The notes under the pieces are model-generated. The model was not told the origin of the DNA. It made no database searches and was given only the letters and a program-made list of their open reading frames with translations. A program made the translations under genes and the position numbers. Below, piece after piece: positions 17,569-26,419 of a DNA stretch of 64,000 nucleotides. This DNA comes from Euryarchaeota archaeon UBA605 (GTDB lineage Archaea; Thermoplasmatota; Poseidoniia; Poseidoniales; Thalassarchaeaceae): positions 1-64,000 of the forward strand of contig DATY01000013.1 of assembly GCA_002504905.1 (NCBI GenBank), in the 5' to 3' direction. How positions within the stretch are numbered: position 1 is the stretch's first letter; the number at the start of each line of letters is the position of its first letter.

Positions 17569-20348
17569 TTTTCCACCTCTCTCTTTCTTCTTTCAGTGTG
17601 AACCCAAGCACTACCTGCCAATCTTGGATTTTGTAAATATTCTTCTGAAGGAATAACTGTCACTTCCCAACTATCATCAACTTCATCCGGGGGAATTGTA
17701 GGATCCATGCCAAATAGTGCACCATTGTGATACGGTTCTATTTCAGAAGATAATCTTCTTTCTTTATCTCTTTTTGAGTGTTCATTTGCTCTTTTCTCAA
17801 GAACTTCTTGTAATTTCGAGTGTTTCAATGTAGGTACTGGTAAATCACATGGGTCATCAATTTCTAGTTCTCTACATTTTTTCTCTATATTCTTGTATAA
17901 TCTATCTGGAGTGATTGGTAATTCATTTGTTCTAACTCCTATTGCATCATAAACTGCATTACATACTGCTGGTAAAATAGGTAATAATGGGCCTTCGCCA
18001 GCTTCTTTAGCACCAAATGGTCCTTCAGGGTCATTTGATTCTACAATGATAGGAGTAACATGTGGCATTTCATGTACACTAGGAATTTTATAATCAAGTA
18101 AATCAGTATTCATGAGATTTCCTGTTCTTCCATATCTCATTTCTTCAGAAAGAACTTGTCCCATTCCCATGTGACATGAACCAATTATTTGTCCTTTAAC
18201 TGCAAGTGGATTCAGTGCTTTACCGCAGTCATGAGCGGCCCAAACTTTCTCTACTTTTGTTTGGCCAGTTTCAATATCAACTTTTACTTCAGCCACATAA
18301 GCCGAAAATGAATACGCTGGAGCCAAACCAGCGGCAGCACCTTTGTGAGCTCTACCCATTGGAGGTGTTCTGTAGGCTCCTGAGGCAACTAAAGCACCTC
18401 TTTCTTCCTGTGCTTTATGTAAAGCCTCTAGATAAGAAACACCGATAGCAGGGTCATCTTTTCTAAATATTCTACGGTCCCCAATAACTAATTTTTCAAT
18501 TGGTGCTTTAGTGATATCAGAAGTTGCCTGTAACAAATCTTGTCTAATTTCCATAGCAGCAGAAATCGCTGCATTTGCATTCATGAATGTGACTCTTGAT
18601 GAATAAGAACCTAAGTCAACAGGGGATGTATCCGTTTCTCTAGATTTCACTCTAATCATGTCTAGTGGTAATCCTAAAACCTCAGCCACAGATTGAGCTA
18701 CTACTGTGTCTGAACCTTGTCCAATATCGGCAGCTCCTGTATGTACTGTCACTCCACCATCCATGTCTATTTTCAGATGAACAGTTGCATGTGGGAACTT
18801 ATTTGGGTCCCAATGTATAGGAAGTCCACTTCCAGAAATGAAGAATCCACATCCTATTCCAATTCCATGGCCTAGAGGCATTTTTCTAAATTTATCATTC
18901 CACCCTGATTCTTCTTTCACTCTTTCTAAACATTCTCTCATTCCTATACTAGTTACTCTGAATCCAGTAATTGTAGCAGAGTGTGGTGGTAACAAATTGG
19001 CCAATCTAAAAGATATTGGATCTACTTGTAATTGCTCAGAAATATCGTCAATTCCAACTTCTACAGCACATCGAGAATTTACTGCACCATGTCCCCTCAT
19101 GGCTCCGCTAGCGGGTTTATTTGTCCATACCCTTGCTCCAGTGTAATGGAATGCACCAATTTCATAAGGAGCAGTGTGAAGTACTCCATTGTAATATGTG
19201 GTAACATGTCCGAAAGATGCGAAAGCCCCTCCATCGATTAATGCGTCCGTTTCTATTCCACATAATCTCCCTTCATTATCTGCATGAAGATTCATTTCAA
19301 TGTGGGAGGGGTGTCTTCCTCTATTAATCCAATAGACTTCTTCTCTATCGAATGTTATTCTAACAGGTCTTCCTGATTTACGAGCTAGTATTGATGCGCA
19401 CATTTCATGAGGAAAGGGATCTGATTTGCCTCCAAAACCTCCTCCTACAAAAGTTCTATGAACATTAATCTGATGCATTGGAATTTCCAGTACATCTGCT
19501 AATGCTCTGTGGACATAATGAGGAACTTGCTGAGGTGTGTAAAGTGTCAATCTTCCAGAAGGGTCCCAATCTGCAACAACCGCATGGGGCTCGGTTGCAG
19601 CATGATTTACTCCATTAAAGAACCAATTTTTTTTATGACTAGCTATAGAATTTTTCTCCATTGATTTGACATTACCAAATTCTTGAAACACCCTCTTCTG
19701 TATATTCGCTTCTCCAATATGATATTCTCCTCTATCATGAATAGGAACTTCAGAGTCTTTCAATCCATCTTTCATGTCATGGATTGAGTCCAGAATTTCA
19801 TATTCAATTTTCATTAATCTAACAGCTTCCAATGCTGTCGCTTCATCCTCTGCTGCAACACAGGCAATTAGATCTCCTATGTGTCTAACTCTATCAACTG
19901 CCATTGCATGTTCATCTTTTGTAACTGGTAATACTCCGAATTTATTCTTAGCATCTTCTCCAGTGGCTATTGAAATCACTCCGGGCAATTTTAATGAATC
20001 TGATATATCGATAGATAATATTCTTGCATAATGATACGGTGATCGAACAATTTTACCAATCAATTCATTTGGTAATCTAATATCGTCTCCATATTTTGCC
20101 CTACCAGTGACTTTCCAATTACTATCAACAAGTGACGTAGATTTACCAACAATTCTTCCAGTAATCAACTTATCATGCCTATGATCGCCCCAAGGTTGCT
20201 TTTTCTCTCCTCCTTGACTTTCTGGAATCATTTTTTCATCCCTAGGTTCACTGAATGAATTCTTTCCGCCTGATCCTGGTCTAGAGAAAGAAATTTTTCC
20301 TGGTTGTTGTCTGTAACCAACCATCTCATCTTTTTCATCTTCAGACAT
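17565..20348 (-). CDS. hcrA: Molybdopterin-binding large subunit, 4-hydroxybenzoyl-CoA reductase alpha-like
   Basis: A 927-residue catalytic subunit that would carry the molybdopterin-cytosine-dinucleotide cofactor. Features are the a/b hammerhead start VTGRAKYGDDIRL, GGGFGGKSDPF, GAMRGHGAVNSRCAVE, HTGAADIGQGSDTV and PFGAKEAGEGP with the catalytic Glu near residue 780. The last motif resembles 4-hydroxybenzoyl-CoA reductases more than xanthine dehydrogenases. Unusual additions are a polar N-terminal extension of about 75 residues and a charged C-terminal tail of about 100 residues. It sits between the [2Fe-2S] gene (9 nt upstream) and the FAD subunit gene. The complex is probably cytoplasmic, as no signal peptide is seen. 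The substrate is unproven. Confidence 0.88.
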   Translation of the reverse strand: MSEDEKDEMVGYRQQPGKISFSRPGSGGKNSFSEPRDEKMIPESQGGEKKQPWGDHRHDKLITGRIVGKSTSLVDSNWKVTGRAKYGDDIRLPNELIGKIVRSPYHYARILSIDISDSLKLPGVISIATGEDAKNKFGVLPVTKDEHAMAVDRVRHIGDLIACVAAEDEATALEAVRLMKIEYEILDSIHDMKDGLKDSEVPIHDRGEYHIGEANIQKRVFQEFGNVKSMEKNSIASHKKNWFFNGVNHAATEPHAVVADWDPSGRLTLYTPQQVPHYVHRALADVLEIPMHQINVHRTFVGGGFGGKSDPFPHEMCASILARKSGRPVRITFDREEVYWINRGRHPSHIEMNLHADNEGRLCGIETDALIDGGAFASFGHVTTYYNGVLHTAPYEIGAFHYTGARVWTNKPASGAMRGHGAVNSRCAVEVGIDDISEQLQVDPISFRLANLLPPHSATITGFRVTSIGMRECLERVKEESGWNDKFRKMPLGHGIGIGCGFFISGSGLPIHWDPNKFPHATVHLKIDMDGGVTVHTGAADIGQGSDTVVAQSVAEVLGLPLDMIRVKSRETDTSPVDLGSYSSRVTFMNANAAISAAMEIRQDLLQATSDITKAPIEKLVIGDRRIFRKDDPAIGVSYLEALHKAQEERGALVASGAYRTPPMGRAHKGAAAGLAPAYSFSAYVAEVKVDIETGQTKVEKVWAAHDCGKALNPLAVKGQIIGSCHMGMGQVLSEEMRYGRTGNLMNTDLLDYKIPSVHEMPHVTPIIVESNDPEGPFGAKEAGEGPLLPILPAVCNAVYDAIGVRTNELPITPDRLYKNIEKKCRELEIDDPCDLPVPTLKHSKLQEVLEKRANEHSKRDKERRLSSEIEPYHNGALFGMDPTIPPDEVDDSWEVTVIPSEEYLQNPRLAGSAWVHTERRKREVEK

Positions 20349-20357
20349 TTATTTCCC

Positions 20358-20954
20358 TCATTTTTCAAATCCCGGATTAGGGTTACTTTTTGGATTAGTA
20401 GAGTTGTCGATATTTTTCCCTGACATTAGAATTTCACTGGCGGCTTTTACCGAGTCAACGATTTGTTGATATCCCGTGCATCTACATAAATTCCCTTCGA
20501 TTGCATTTTTAATTTCTGAATCATTTGGTGAAGGATTTTTTTCCAGCAATGATGAAATTACTACTAAGAATCCTGGTGTACAGAAACCACATTGACTTCC
20601 ACCATATTCACTAAACATTTCTTGTATTGGATGCAAATGATGTCCTTCAGCTAATCCTTCTACAGTAGTAATTTCAGAACTTTCAACCTCTTGAGCTAAA
20701 ACTAGACAGGATAGTTTAGGATTTCCATCGACTAATACTGAGCAACATCCACATGTGCCCATATCACAACCTCTCTTGACACCAAGAGTTCCAACCTGAT
20801 CTCTCAAGACATCTAGGAGAATAGCGTTACTCTCAACATGTTTTGAAATTTCCTTACCATTCACTGTTGCTTTCCATGGTATTTTTTCAGGACCAGGAAG
20901 CATTGGAAGACGTATGACACTCATGCTAACATCTTCACCAGATGGGCTCACCAT
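20358..20954 (-). CDS. hcrC: Molybdenum hydroxylase [2Fe-2S] subunit
   Basis: A 198-residue small subunit with two [2Fe-2S] domains. The plant-ferredoxin-type cluster is in RGCDMGTCGCCSVLVDG plus LSC. The second, helical cluster is in SQCGFCTPGFLV and NLCRCTGYQQIVD. It transfers electrons from the molybdenum centre to FAD. An N-terminal extension of about 30 residues and a C-terminal polar tail of about 30 residues flank the core. It is the first structural gene of the hydroxylase operon and starts 27 nt after the HTH regulator gene. Confidence 0.93.
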   Translation of the reverse strand: MVSPSGEDVSMSVIRLPMLPGPEKIPWKATVNGKEISKHVESNAILLDVLRDQVGTLGVKRGCDMGTCGCCSVLVDGNPKLSCLVLAQEVESSEITTVEGLAEGHHLHPIQEMFSEYGGSQCGFCTPGFLVVISSLLEKNPSPNDSEIKNAIEGNLCRCTGYQQIVDSVKAASEILMSGKNIDNSTNPKSNPNPGFEK

Positions 20955-20981
20955 TTTAGCGTTCGGATAAGTGACTTCTGC

Positions 20982-21632
20982 TTATTCGAGATCCTTCATT
21001 ACTTTATTCATAATTTCTACCTCGGCTCTCCTTATGTGTTCGCCGTAAGTACTTCTTGCCATATTCATCTCATCTGCTAGCTGTTTTAGAGTAACATTTC
21101 TATCCATGCTGTAGAATCCTTTTCTTGTCGCATGCTTCAAAACTTCTATCTGTCTATCAGTTAGAATTGATTCCCAAATACTTCTGTTGTCTTCTTTTTG
21201 GAAGGTTTGAACTGAAATATTATCTGGAGGTAAAACCATTCTGATTAATCGGATGAATCTACTTACAGATTTCGATAGTCCTGAAATCCTTAATTCCATT
21301 CCATTTTCTTCAGAAATTCCATAGGGTGGATGTATGTGAATGTTTGATAACTCAATTGCTGAAATTGCTAATGGATGTGTACAAAATAAACTCACTAGTA
21401 CCCCATCATCGTTTTCTTCATGAATTTCTGTTATTTCGAAGTTATCTAATTTTGAAATACTCTCTATATTTTTTCCTTCTTTTAGTTTTATTTCTGCTAA
21501 TTGGGTAACACTTTTTTCACTAATTGCTAAATGTCCTAATATTTCCATTCTTTCACATAATTCTAGTATCTCAGAAATTTCCTTAGCGCCGTGTAATGAG
21601 GAAGTTTTCCACCTCAATATCACCTTACGCAT
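20982..21632 (-). CDS. Bat-type HTH transcriptional regulator
   Basis: A 216-residue regulator with a C-terminal HTH_10 (bacterio-opsin activator) domain at about 157-210. It reads LTDRQIEVLKHATRKGFYSMDRNVTLKQLADEM in two adjoining blocks, followed by the recognition helix ARSTYGEHIRRAE. The N-terminal 150 residues are a divergent sensor or dimerisation region. The family is archaeal. Its location directly before the [2Fe-2S] subunit gene suggests control of the molybdenum hydroxylase; that is inference from neighbourhood. Confidence 0.85.
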   Translation of the reverse strand: MRKVILRWKTSSLHGAKEISEILELCERMEILGHLAISEKSVTQLAEIKLKEGKNIESISKLDNFEITEIHEENDDGVLVSLFCTHPLAISAIELSNIHIHPPYGISEENGMELRISGLSKSVSRFIRLIRMVLPPDNISVQTFQKEDNRSIWESILTDRQIEVLKHATRKGFYSMDRNVTLKQLADEMNMARSTYGEHIRRAEVEIMNKVMKDLE

Positions 21633-21675
21633 ACTATGTGGAATGTTCTTTTGTTATTGAACCCCTCGGTAATTA

Positions 21676-22890
21676 TTAATTCCAGTAAGTTTCCCGTATT
21701 TCTTGATTAGTTTCCATACATAATGTGACATCTGAAGGCCTATCTGGTTGAATTGACTGACCATTTAGATGATTAATGATTGGATTTACATTAGATTCAT
21801 TCACTACTCCCCAGCCAATTTGTGTACAAGGAGCCACAGGAGAAACAGGAGTAGTTCCAGAAAGTGGGTCCCAAGTACTGAACGATGGGTACCAGGCCGA
21901 AAGATTGAGTGCATCTCTAATGTGAGCTTGAGAAATATTCATATTTTCGCTATTTACTAAGTATCCATCTCTCAAATCGGGGTCAGCACCAGAAGAGAAA
22001 TCACCAGACTCAGTTCTTAGATGTTGAATAACCTTTGACAAAAGTCCTGCAGTTCTTGGAGTTGCAAATGAAGTACCACTTGTTTCATGATATCCGTCAA
22101 TATCATCGTGATTCGGCAAAACCTGAGTCCAATCTGCGGCGATATCTGGGTATGAACCACTCATAGTTTCTTTCTGGTCATCACCTTCTTCAGCATAACC
22201 TGAAACTCCTATACTCCAAGGAGGTCCGGCAGTTGAATCTTGAACTGCTGGAGATGGTGTATTATCAGCAGCCCCAGTATGAATTTTTTTCTCTTGTACA
22301 ACAGCAACTTCAGTCGCGTCCTCTATTCCAGGGACTGGAATCGAACCTATAGGTCCAAAACTAGTACTAATTATATCTACTAATGGCTGATTAGCGGCGG
22401 CTAATACTGCAGCATCGCTGAATCCTTCAACAAAGAAAATTATTGCATCGGGATTTGCATCCAGAACAGCCCCAGTTACTGCGGTGCCATGCCCGTCCGA
22501 AGGGTCATCAAGGATTGGTATGTCAGTATTATCATCAGGAGTGGTACCGATTATTTTTGTTCCTGGGAAATATACTATGTCAGTAGAATTAATATTATCC
22601 CAGCACATTTCTTTATCAGCATCATATCTTTCTTGCCAAGTTCCAGAAAATGTTAGTTGACATGTCATTGTAACACCCAGCCCTTCTAGTAGCCATTCAG
22701 GGTAAGTTTCATTAGTTCTGAAATGATCATGATACACATTAATTCCTGTGTCAATAGGAGCTACAATTGAGTAATTCCTGAATGTATCATCATCTTCAAT
22801 CAAGGTTTCTTGTGTTGAATCTTCAGCAATACATCCACTAAGGGAGGACATCATCATTATGAGGACTAATGATACGCTCAGTTGTTTCAT
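21676..22890 (-). CDS. Subtilisin-like (S8) serine protease, lipoprotein
   Basis: A 404-residue S8 peptidase with a signal peptide ending in a lipobox-like LSGC (about 16-19), so it is probably lipid-anchored outside the cell. The catalytic triad is Asp in PIDTGIN, His in GHGTAVTG and Ser in GTSFATPRTAG. An Asn in AADNTPSP is placed to complete the oxyanion hole. There is no long propeptide or PKD tail. It lies inside the molybdenum hydroxylase gene run, 26 nt from xdhC; a functional link is not evident. Confidence 0.88.
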   Translation of the reverse strand: MKQLSVSLVLIMMMSSLSGCIAEDSTQETLIEDDDTFRNYSIVAPIDTGINVYHDHFRTNETYPEWLLEGLGVTMTCQLTFSGTWQERYDADKEMCWDNINSTDIVYFPGTKIIGTTPDDNTDIPILDDPSDGHGTAVTGAVLDANPDAIIFFVEGFSDAAVLAAANQPLVDIISTSFGPIGSIPVPGIEDATEVAVVQEKKIHTGAADNTPSPAVQDSTAGPPWSIGVSGYAEEGDDQKETMSGSYPDIAADWTQVLPNHDDIDGYHETSGTSFATPRTAGLLSKVIQHLRTESGDFSSGADPDLRDGYLVNSENMNISQAHIRDALNLSAWYPSFSTWDPLSGTTPVSPVAPCTQIGWGVVNESNVNPIINHLNGQSIQPDRPSDVTLCMETNQEIRETYWN

Positions 22891-22916
22891 TAATCAACCG
22901 AACCGTTATGTCTTTT

Positions 22917-23762
22917 TCAGTTCTCCGTGTGAGTGATTTTTCTTTCTAATGCTAGAATTTCAGCACATACTGCTAATCCAATTTCCTCAGGAGTCACAGC
23001 GCCAATATCTATTCCAATAGGGCATCTAGCATTCTTAAACCATTCTTCTTTTACACCATCAGCAATTGCAGCCTTCTTGAACGACTTCCATTTCGAAGTC
23101 GAACCAATTGCTCCAATTCTAGGAATTAATTCATCCTCTCGTAGTTTTAGTAATCCCAATAATAACTCTTGATCAACTGACCAGTCATGACCCAGTAATA
23201 GAATATCTGAGAATCTTTGTATAGATTGTGAATCTTCTGATTTCAGAAAGTCATTTACACTCATTGAGATATTTTCATTAGAATATGGATATTTTTCTGT
23301 ATTAGAATATTCCTTTCTAACATCAAAAATAGAGTAATCCCATCCTAGAGAATCAGCAATTAGTGCAACGCATCTACCTACGTGGCCTCCCCCTGCAATC
23401 AAAATATGAGGCATTGGCTCAATAATCTCCAGACTCACTTCCACTTGCCCACCACATAGACTGTCAAGCGGTATCCCTTCTTTTCCCTTCGCATCCTTAT
23501 AGAGATAAAATGTCTCAATTTTCCCGCCTTTTTTCCGACTTAAATTTATATCTTCATTCAATAATTCAATTAATTTCTTTTCAATTTTTAGTTCTAGTCC
23601 TGCACCACCTACTGTTCCAAAATTTTGCATTTTTGAATTTATTGCAAGTTTGGCACCCGGTTTCCCAGGTACACTTCCCTTCGCAGAAATAATTGTTGCT
23701 ACAGCAACTCTTCGTCCTTGTTTTACTTCGGATAAGACCCAAGATAAGACATGAACAGACAC
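22917..23762 (-). CDS. xdhC: XdhC/CoxI-family molybdenum hydroxylase maturation factor
   Basis: A 281-residue protein with an N-terminal XdhC_CoxI domain (VATIISAKGSVPGKPGAKLAI, GGAGLE, CGGQVEVSLE) and a C-terminal Rossmann domain beginning ILIAGGGHVGRCVALIA. XdhC binds and sulfurates the molybdenum cofactor before insertion into hydroxylases. The start is GTG at 23762; a nearby ATG is out of frame. Adjacent mocA supports a cofactor-maturation unit serving the downstream hydroxylase subunits. Confidence 0.9.
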   Translation of the reverse strand: MSVHVLSWVLSEVKQGRRVAVATIISAKGSVPGKPGAKLAINSKMQNFGTVGGAGLELKIEKKLIELLNEDINLSRKKGGKIETFYLYKDAKGKEGIPLDSLCGGQVEVSLEIIEPMPHILIAGGGHVGRCVALIADSLGWDYSIFDVRKEYSNTEKYPYSNENISMSVNDFLKSEDSQSIQRFSDILLLGHDWSVDQELLLGLLKLREDELIPRIGAIGSTSKWKSFKKAAIADGVKEEWFKNARCPIGIDIGAVTPEEIGLAVCAEILALERKITHTEN

Positions 23763-23806
23763 GTTCCTCTGAAGGGGTTCTACACTTTTTGATTTTGCAT
23801 GTGTAA

Positions 23807-24373
23807 TTACAAATTATGTTCTCTGGTGATTTCTCTTAATTTTTCTAAATCTTCTGGAAAATCTATGTTTAGATGTAAATATTCGTCATTTACCTCTATT
23901 TTTATTGGTTCGATAATATCTCTTAGAGGAGTTGAAGGATCACTTGAGAGGATTCCTTCACAATCCTTTCTGGATAAAATTACAGGATGTCCTCCTTTAC
24001 CATTTTTGCTTGGACAAGATGTTTCCTCCGAATTAATTAATTTCTCAATAGTTTTATTTGAGAAACCGGGTCTATCTACCGGTACTATCAAGCATCTCTC
24101 ACTTTCTAGTTCTTTTATTCCACATTGTATACTTCCAGTTCTACCTTCCTCTGGTTTCATATTAACGATTATCTTCTCTCCTAATTTTTCCATTTCAATG
24201 ACTAAATCTTCCCGAGTTACAATGATTACCCTCAGATTGTTCCTTTTTAACTTCTCAATCAAAATTTCAATCAAGGATTTTCCATGAATATCAACTAGTG
24301 CTTTTGGCTCACCAAGTCTTTTACTGGCTCCAGCAGCAAGTAGAATTGCATCAATTTGACTCAAACTAACCAC
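23807..24373 (-). CDS. mocA: Molybdenum cofactor cytidylyltransferase-like nucleotidyltransferase
   Basis: A 188-residue MobA/MocA-fold nucleotidyltransferase with the signature LLAAGASKRLGEPKAL (11-26), VDRPGF and GHPVILS. Given the neighbouring xdhC and Mo hydroxylase genes it most likely attaches CMP to molybdopterin (MocA) rather than GMP (MobA). Family members sometimes act on other nucleotides, so specificity is inferred. Its first codons overlap the end of the upstream S8 protease gene by 8 nt. Confidence 0.85.
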   Translation of the reverse strand: MVSLSQIDAILLAAGASKRLGEPKALVDIHGKSLIEILIEKLKRNNLRVIIVTREDLVIEMEKLGEKIIVNMKPEEGRTGSIQCGIKELESERCLIVPVDRPGFSNKTIEKLINSEETSCPSKNGKGGHPVILSRKDCEGILSSDPSTPLRDIIEPIKIEVNDEYLHLNIDFPEDLEKLREITREHNL

Positions 24374-26354
24374 TATTTACATTATCTTCCTGATTCTCTA
24401 TATTTACAGGCCATTCTTCGTTTTCATCTTCAATAATTTCCTCAGAAAATAATCCAGATTCCTTTAATTTCATTGTTGCAACAGTTAATGCTACAAATAA
24501 AATTATCACTAAGGTAGAAAGTAAGCCTATTATCAATGTCAGATTATCAGATTCGCTACTACTTGTTTCAATCTTTTCTTCACCCATGATGCTAATACCT
24601 ACTGCAAGGTTGGTTGAGGCTTGATCTCCAGAAATTGCTCGTACCAGAATAACCTGGTCACCTTCAACTGTGTTGTTTGGGAGGAATCGAAGTCGGTCTA
24701 CAAGAAGGCCATGAGTTACCTCAAACTGCTCGTTACCTGCGGCAAATTCAGACAAATCCATCCAATTATCTCTCATGTCCCAAGTTCTCCACTGTACTCT
24801 CTGAACGCCCCCTTCAAGATTGAATATTATGGATTCTCCTTGTCCAATATGAACACGATTATCTTGACCATAATTGCTGTCTAGTGTTACGTTCAAAGAC
24901 ATACTTAGTTCGTAGAAGTAATTCGCCGCTTCTTCGACTGCAGGCTGGGCGTTAACATGGCCATGACCATACACGTTATTTTGTCTATTCTTGGGGATTA
25001 AGTCCTCAGCACAAGGCTCGTTAGCCAGCATATAATGGCATTGTCTGTAAGTAGATGTTTCTTGCATTATATTTCTAATATCGAAAGGACTTAGATCTGG
25101 ATTGGCTTGGTACATTAGAACAGCTACCCCCGCTGCTCCTGGTGTTGCCATACTTGTTCCTGAGAGCGATACATAGCCATCTCCAGTATTTGCGTCAGGG
25201 GCATTAACACTGCTTCCAACAAATGCTATGTTTGGTTTGACTCTCCCCTCTTCTGTGGGTCCTTGGCTCGAGTAAATTGCAATAGCAGTATTCTTGTCTA
25301 GAGATCCTACAGTGATTACATCCTCCGCACTACCTGGAGTTCCTATTGTTGCAGATCCACCACTATTTCCAGCTGCAATGAACAGAGTCACTCCAGCTCT
25401 CATCATTTCATTTGCCATTCTGTTGACTGACTCCTCCTCTGATGAGGTCCACTCAATTGCTCCAGTTAGAGCTCCGAGACTCATACTGGCCGCTCTGATA
25501 TTGAATTCGTGTCTCTTTTCGACGGTCCATTCCATTCCAGCCATAACTGCGGCGAAGGATCCGCTTCCGCCTCCATCAAGTACCTTGACTCCTACCAAAT
25601 TTGCCTGGGGGGCTACTCCTACATGCTGGTAGTTAGGAGCACCTGTCCCAGCTGTGATCCCTGCACAGTGAGTGCCGTGGCCATTGTCATCATAGGGAAA
25701 TATCTCTGTTCCATTCGTTGCACCGGGGTTGTTAATCGCATCATAGAATGCGACTATTTTAGGATCATTTGTCATGTTGTTATCGTCTAAATCGTCCAGA
25801 GCAGTATGGTTACCGTCGATTCCAGTATCAATGATTGCCATTGTCACTCCAGAACCAGTGTAGCCTGTATCTTGCCATACTAGATCTACACCATGCGCCG
25901 GGACTACATCTTCCATCTGAACTTCTAATCTTCCATCCAACTCAACAAAGACAACTCCGGGTATTTCTAGTAATTCATGTATTCTATTCAACTCAATAGT
26001 CCCAGCAATAGAATCAATCAGCCAATATCGGAATTGTGTAACGAACCCAACTTTACTTTCCAATAGCAATTGATCAATTTCGGTAGGAGAGTGGTCGAAG
26101 TCTACAATGACTGAAATTCGGCCCTCTTCATCGAGATATTGGTAGTGTCTATTTTCTGCTGCTATCCAAATAGCATCATGAATTCTATCTTTATTTTCAT
26201 CCATGTTTGTATTTTCCCACCATTTTATTTCATCAGAATAGTCATTCAAGTCATCCACTTCTAAGGATGATGAAGATGCTATCAGAGGGACGACTAATAA
26301 TCCTAGAATCATTACTGCAGTCATTCTTCTGACTAAATCTACACTTCCGCTCAT
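24366..26354 (-). CDS. Membrane-anchored subtilisin-like (S8) protease
   Basis: A 662-residue preproprotease with a signal peptide (about 8-27) and an I9-like propeptide region (about 60-150). The S8 domain has Asp in IIDTGIDGNH, His in GHGTHCAG, Asn in AAGNSGG and Ser in GTSMATPGAAG. A beta-rich domain, a C-terminal membrane helix (about 610-632) and an acidic cytoplasmic tail follow. It should be displayed on the outer cell face to degrade external protein. It is first in the long minus-strand run leading to the Mo hydroxylase genes. A TTAACCG box lies at 26396-26402. Confidence 0.93.
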   Translation of the reverse strand: MSGSVDLVRRMTAVMILGLLVVPLIASSSSLEVDDLNDYSDEIKWWENTNMDENKDRIHDAIWIAAENRHYQYLDEEGRISVIVDFDHSPTEIDQLLLESKVGFVTQFRYWLIDSIAGTIELNRIHELLEIPGVVFVELDGRLEVQMEDVVPAHGVDLVWQDTGYTGSGVTMAIIDTGIDGNHTALDDLDDNNMTNDPKIVAFYDAINNPGATNGTEIFPYDDNGHGTHCAGITAGTGAPNYQHVGVAPQANLVGVKVLDGGGSGSFAAVMAGMEWTVEKRHEFNIRAASMSLGALTGAIEWTSSEEESVNRMANEMMRAGVTLFIAAGNSGGSATIGTPGSAEDVITVGSLDKNTAIAIYSSQGPTEEGRVKPNIAFVGSSVNAPDANTGDGYVSLSGTSMATPGAAGVAVLMYQANPDLSPFDIRNIMQETSTYRQCHYMLANEPCAEDLIPKNRQNNVYGHGHVNAQPAVEEAANYFYELSMSLNVTLDSNYGQDNRVHIGQGESIIFNLEGGVQRVQWRTWDMRDNWMDLSEFAAGNEQFEVTHGLLVDRLRFLPNNTVEGDQVILVRAISGDQASTNLAVGISIMGEEKIETSSSESDNLTLIIGLLSTLVIILFVALTVATMKLKESGLFSEEIIEDENEEWPVNIENQEDNVNSG

Positions 26355-26419
26355 ATTATCAAATGTCGCGATTATTTCATAAGTATTGAATGAAACGGTT
26401 AACTGTTCTTAATTTCAAA

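Noticed and set aside
25294..25790. Overlapping forward frames opposite the S8 protease
   Set aside because: The protease triad and fold are intact on the reverse strand; the forward frames match nothing.
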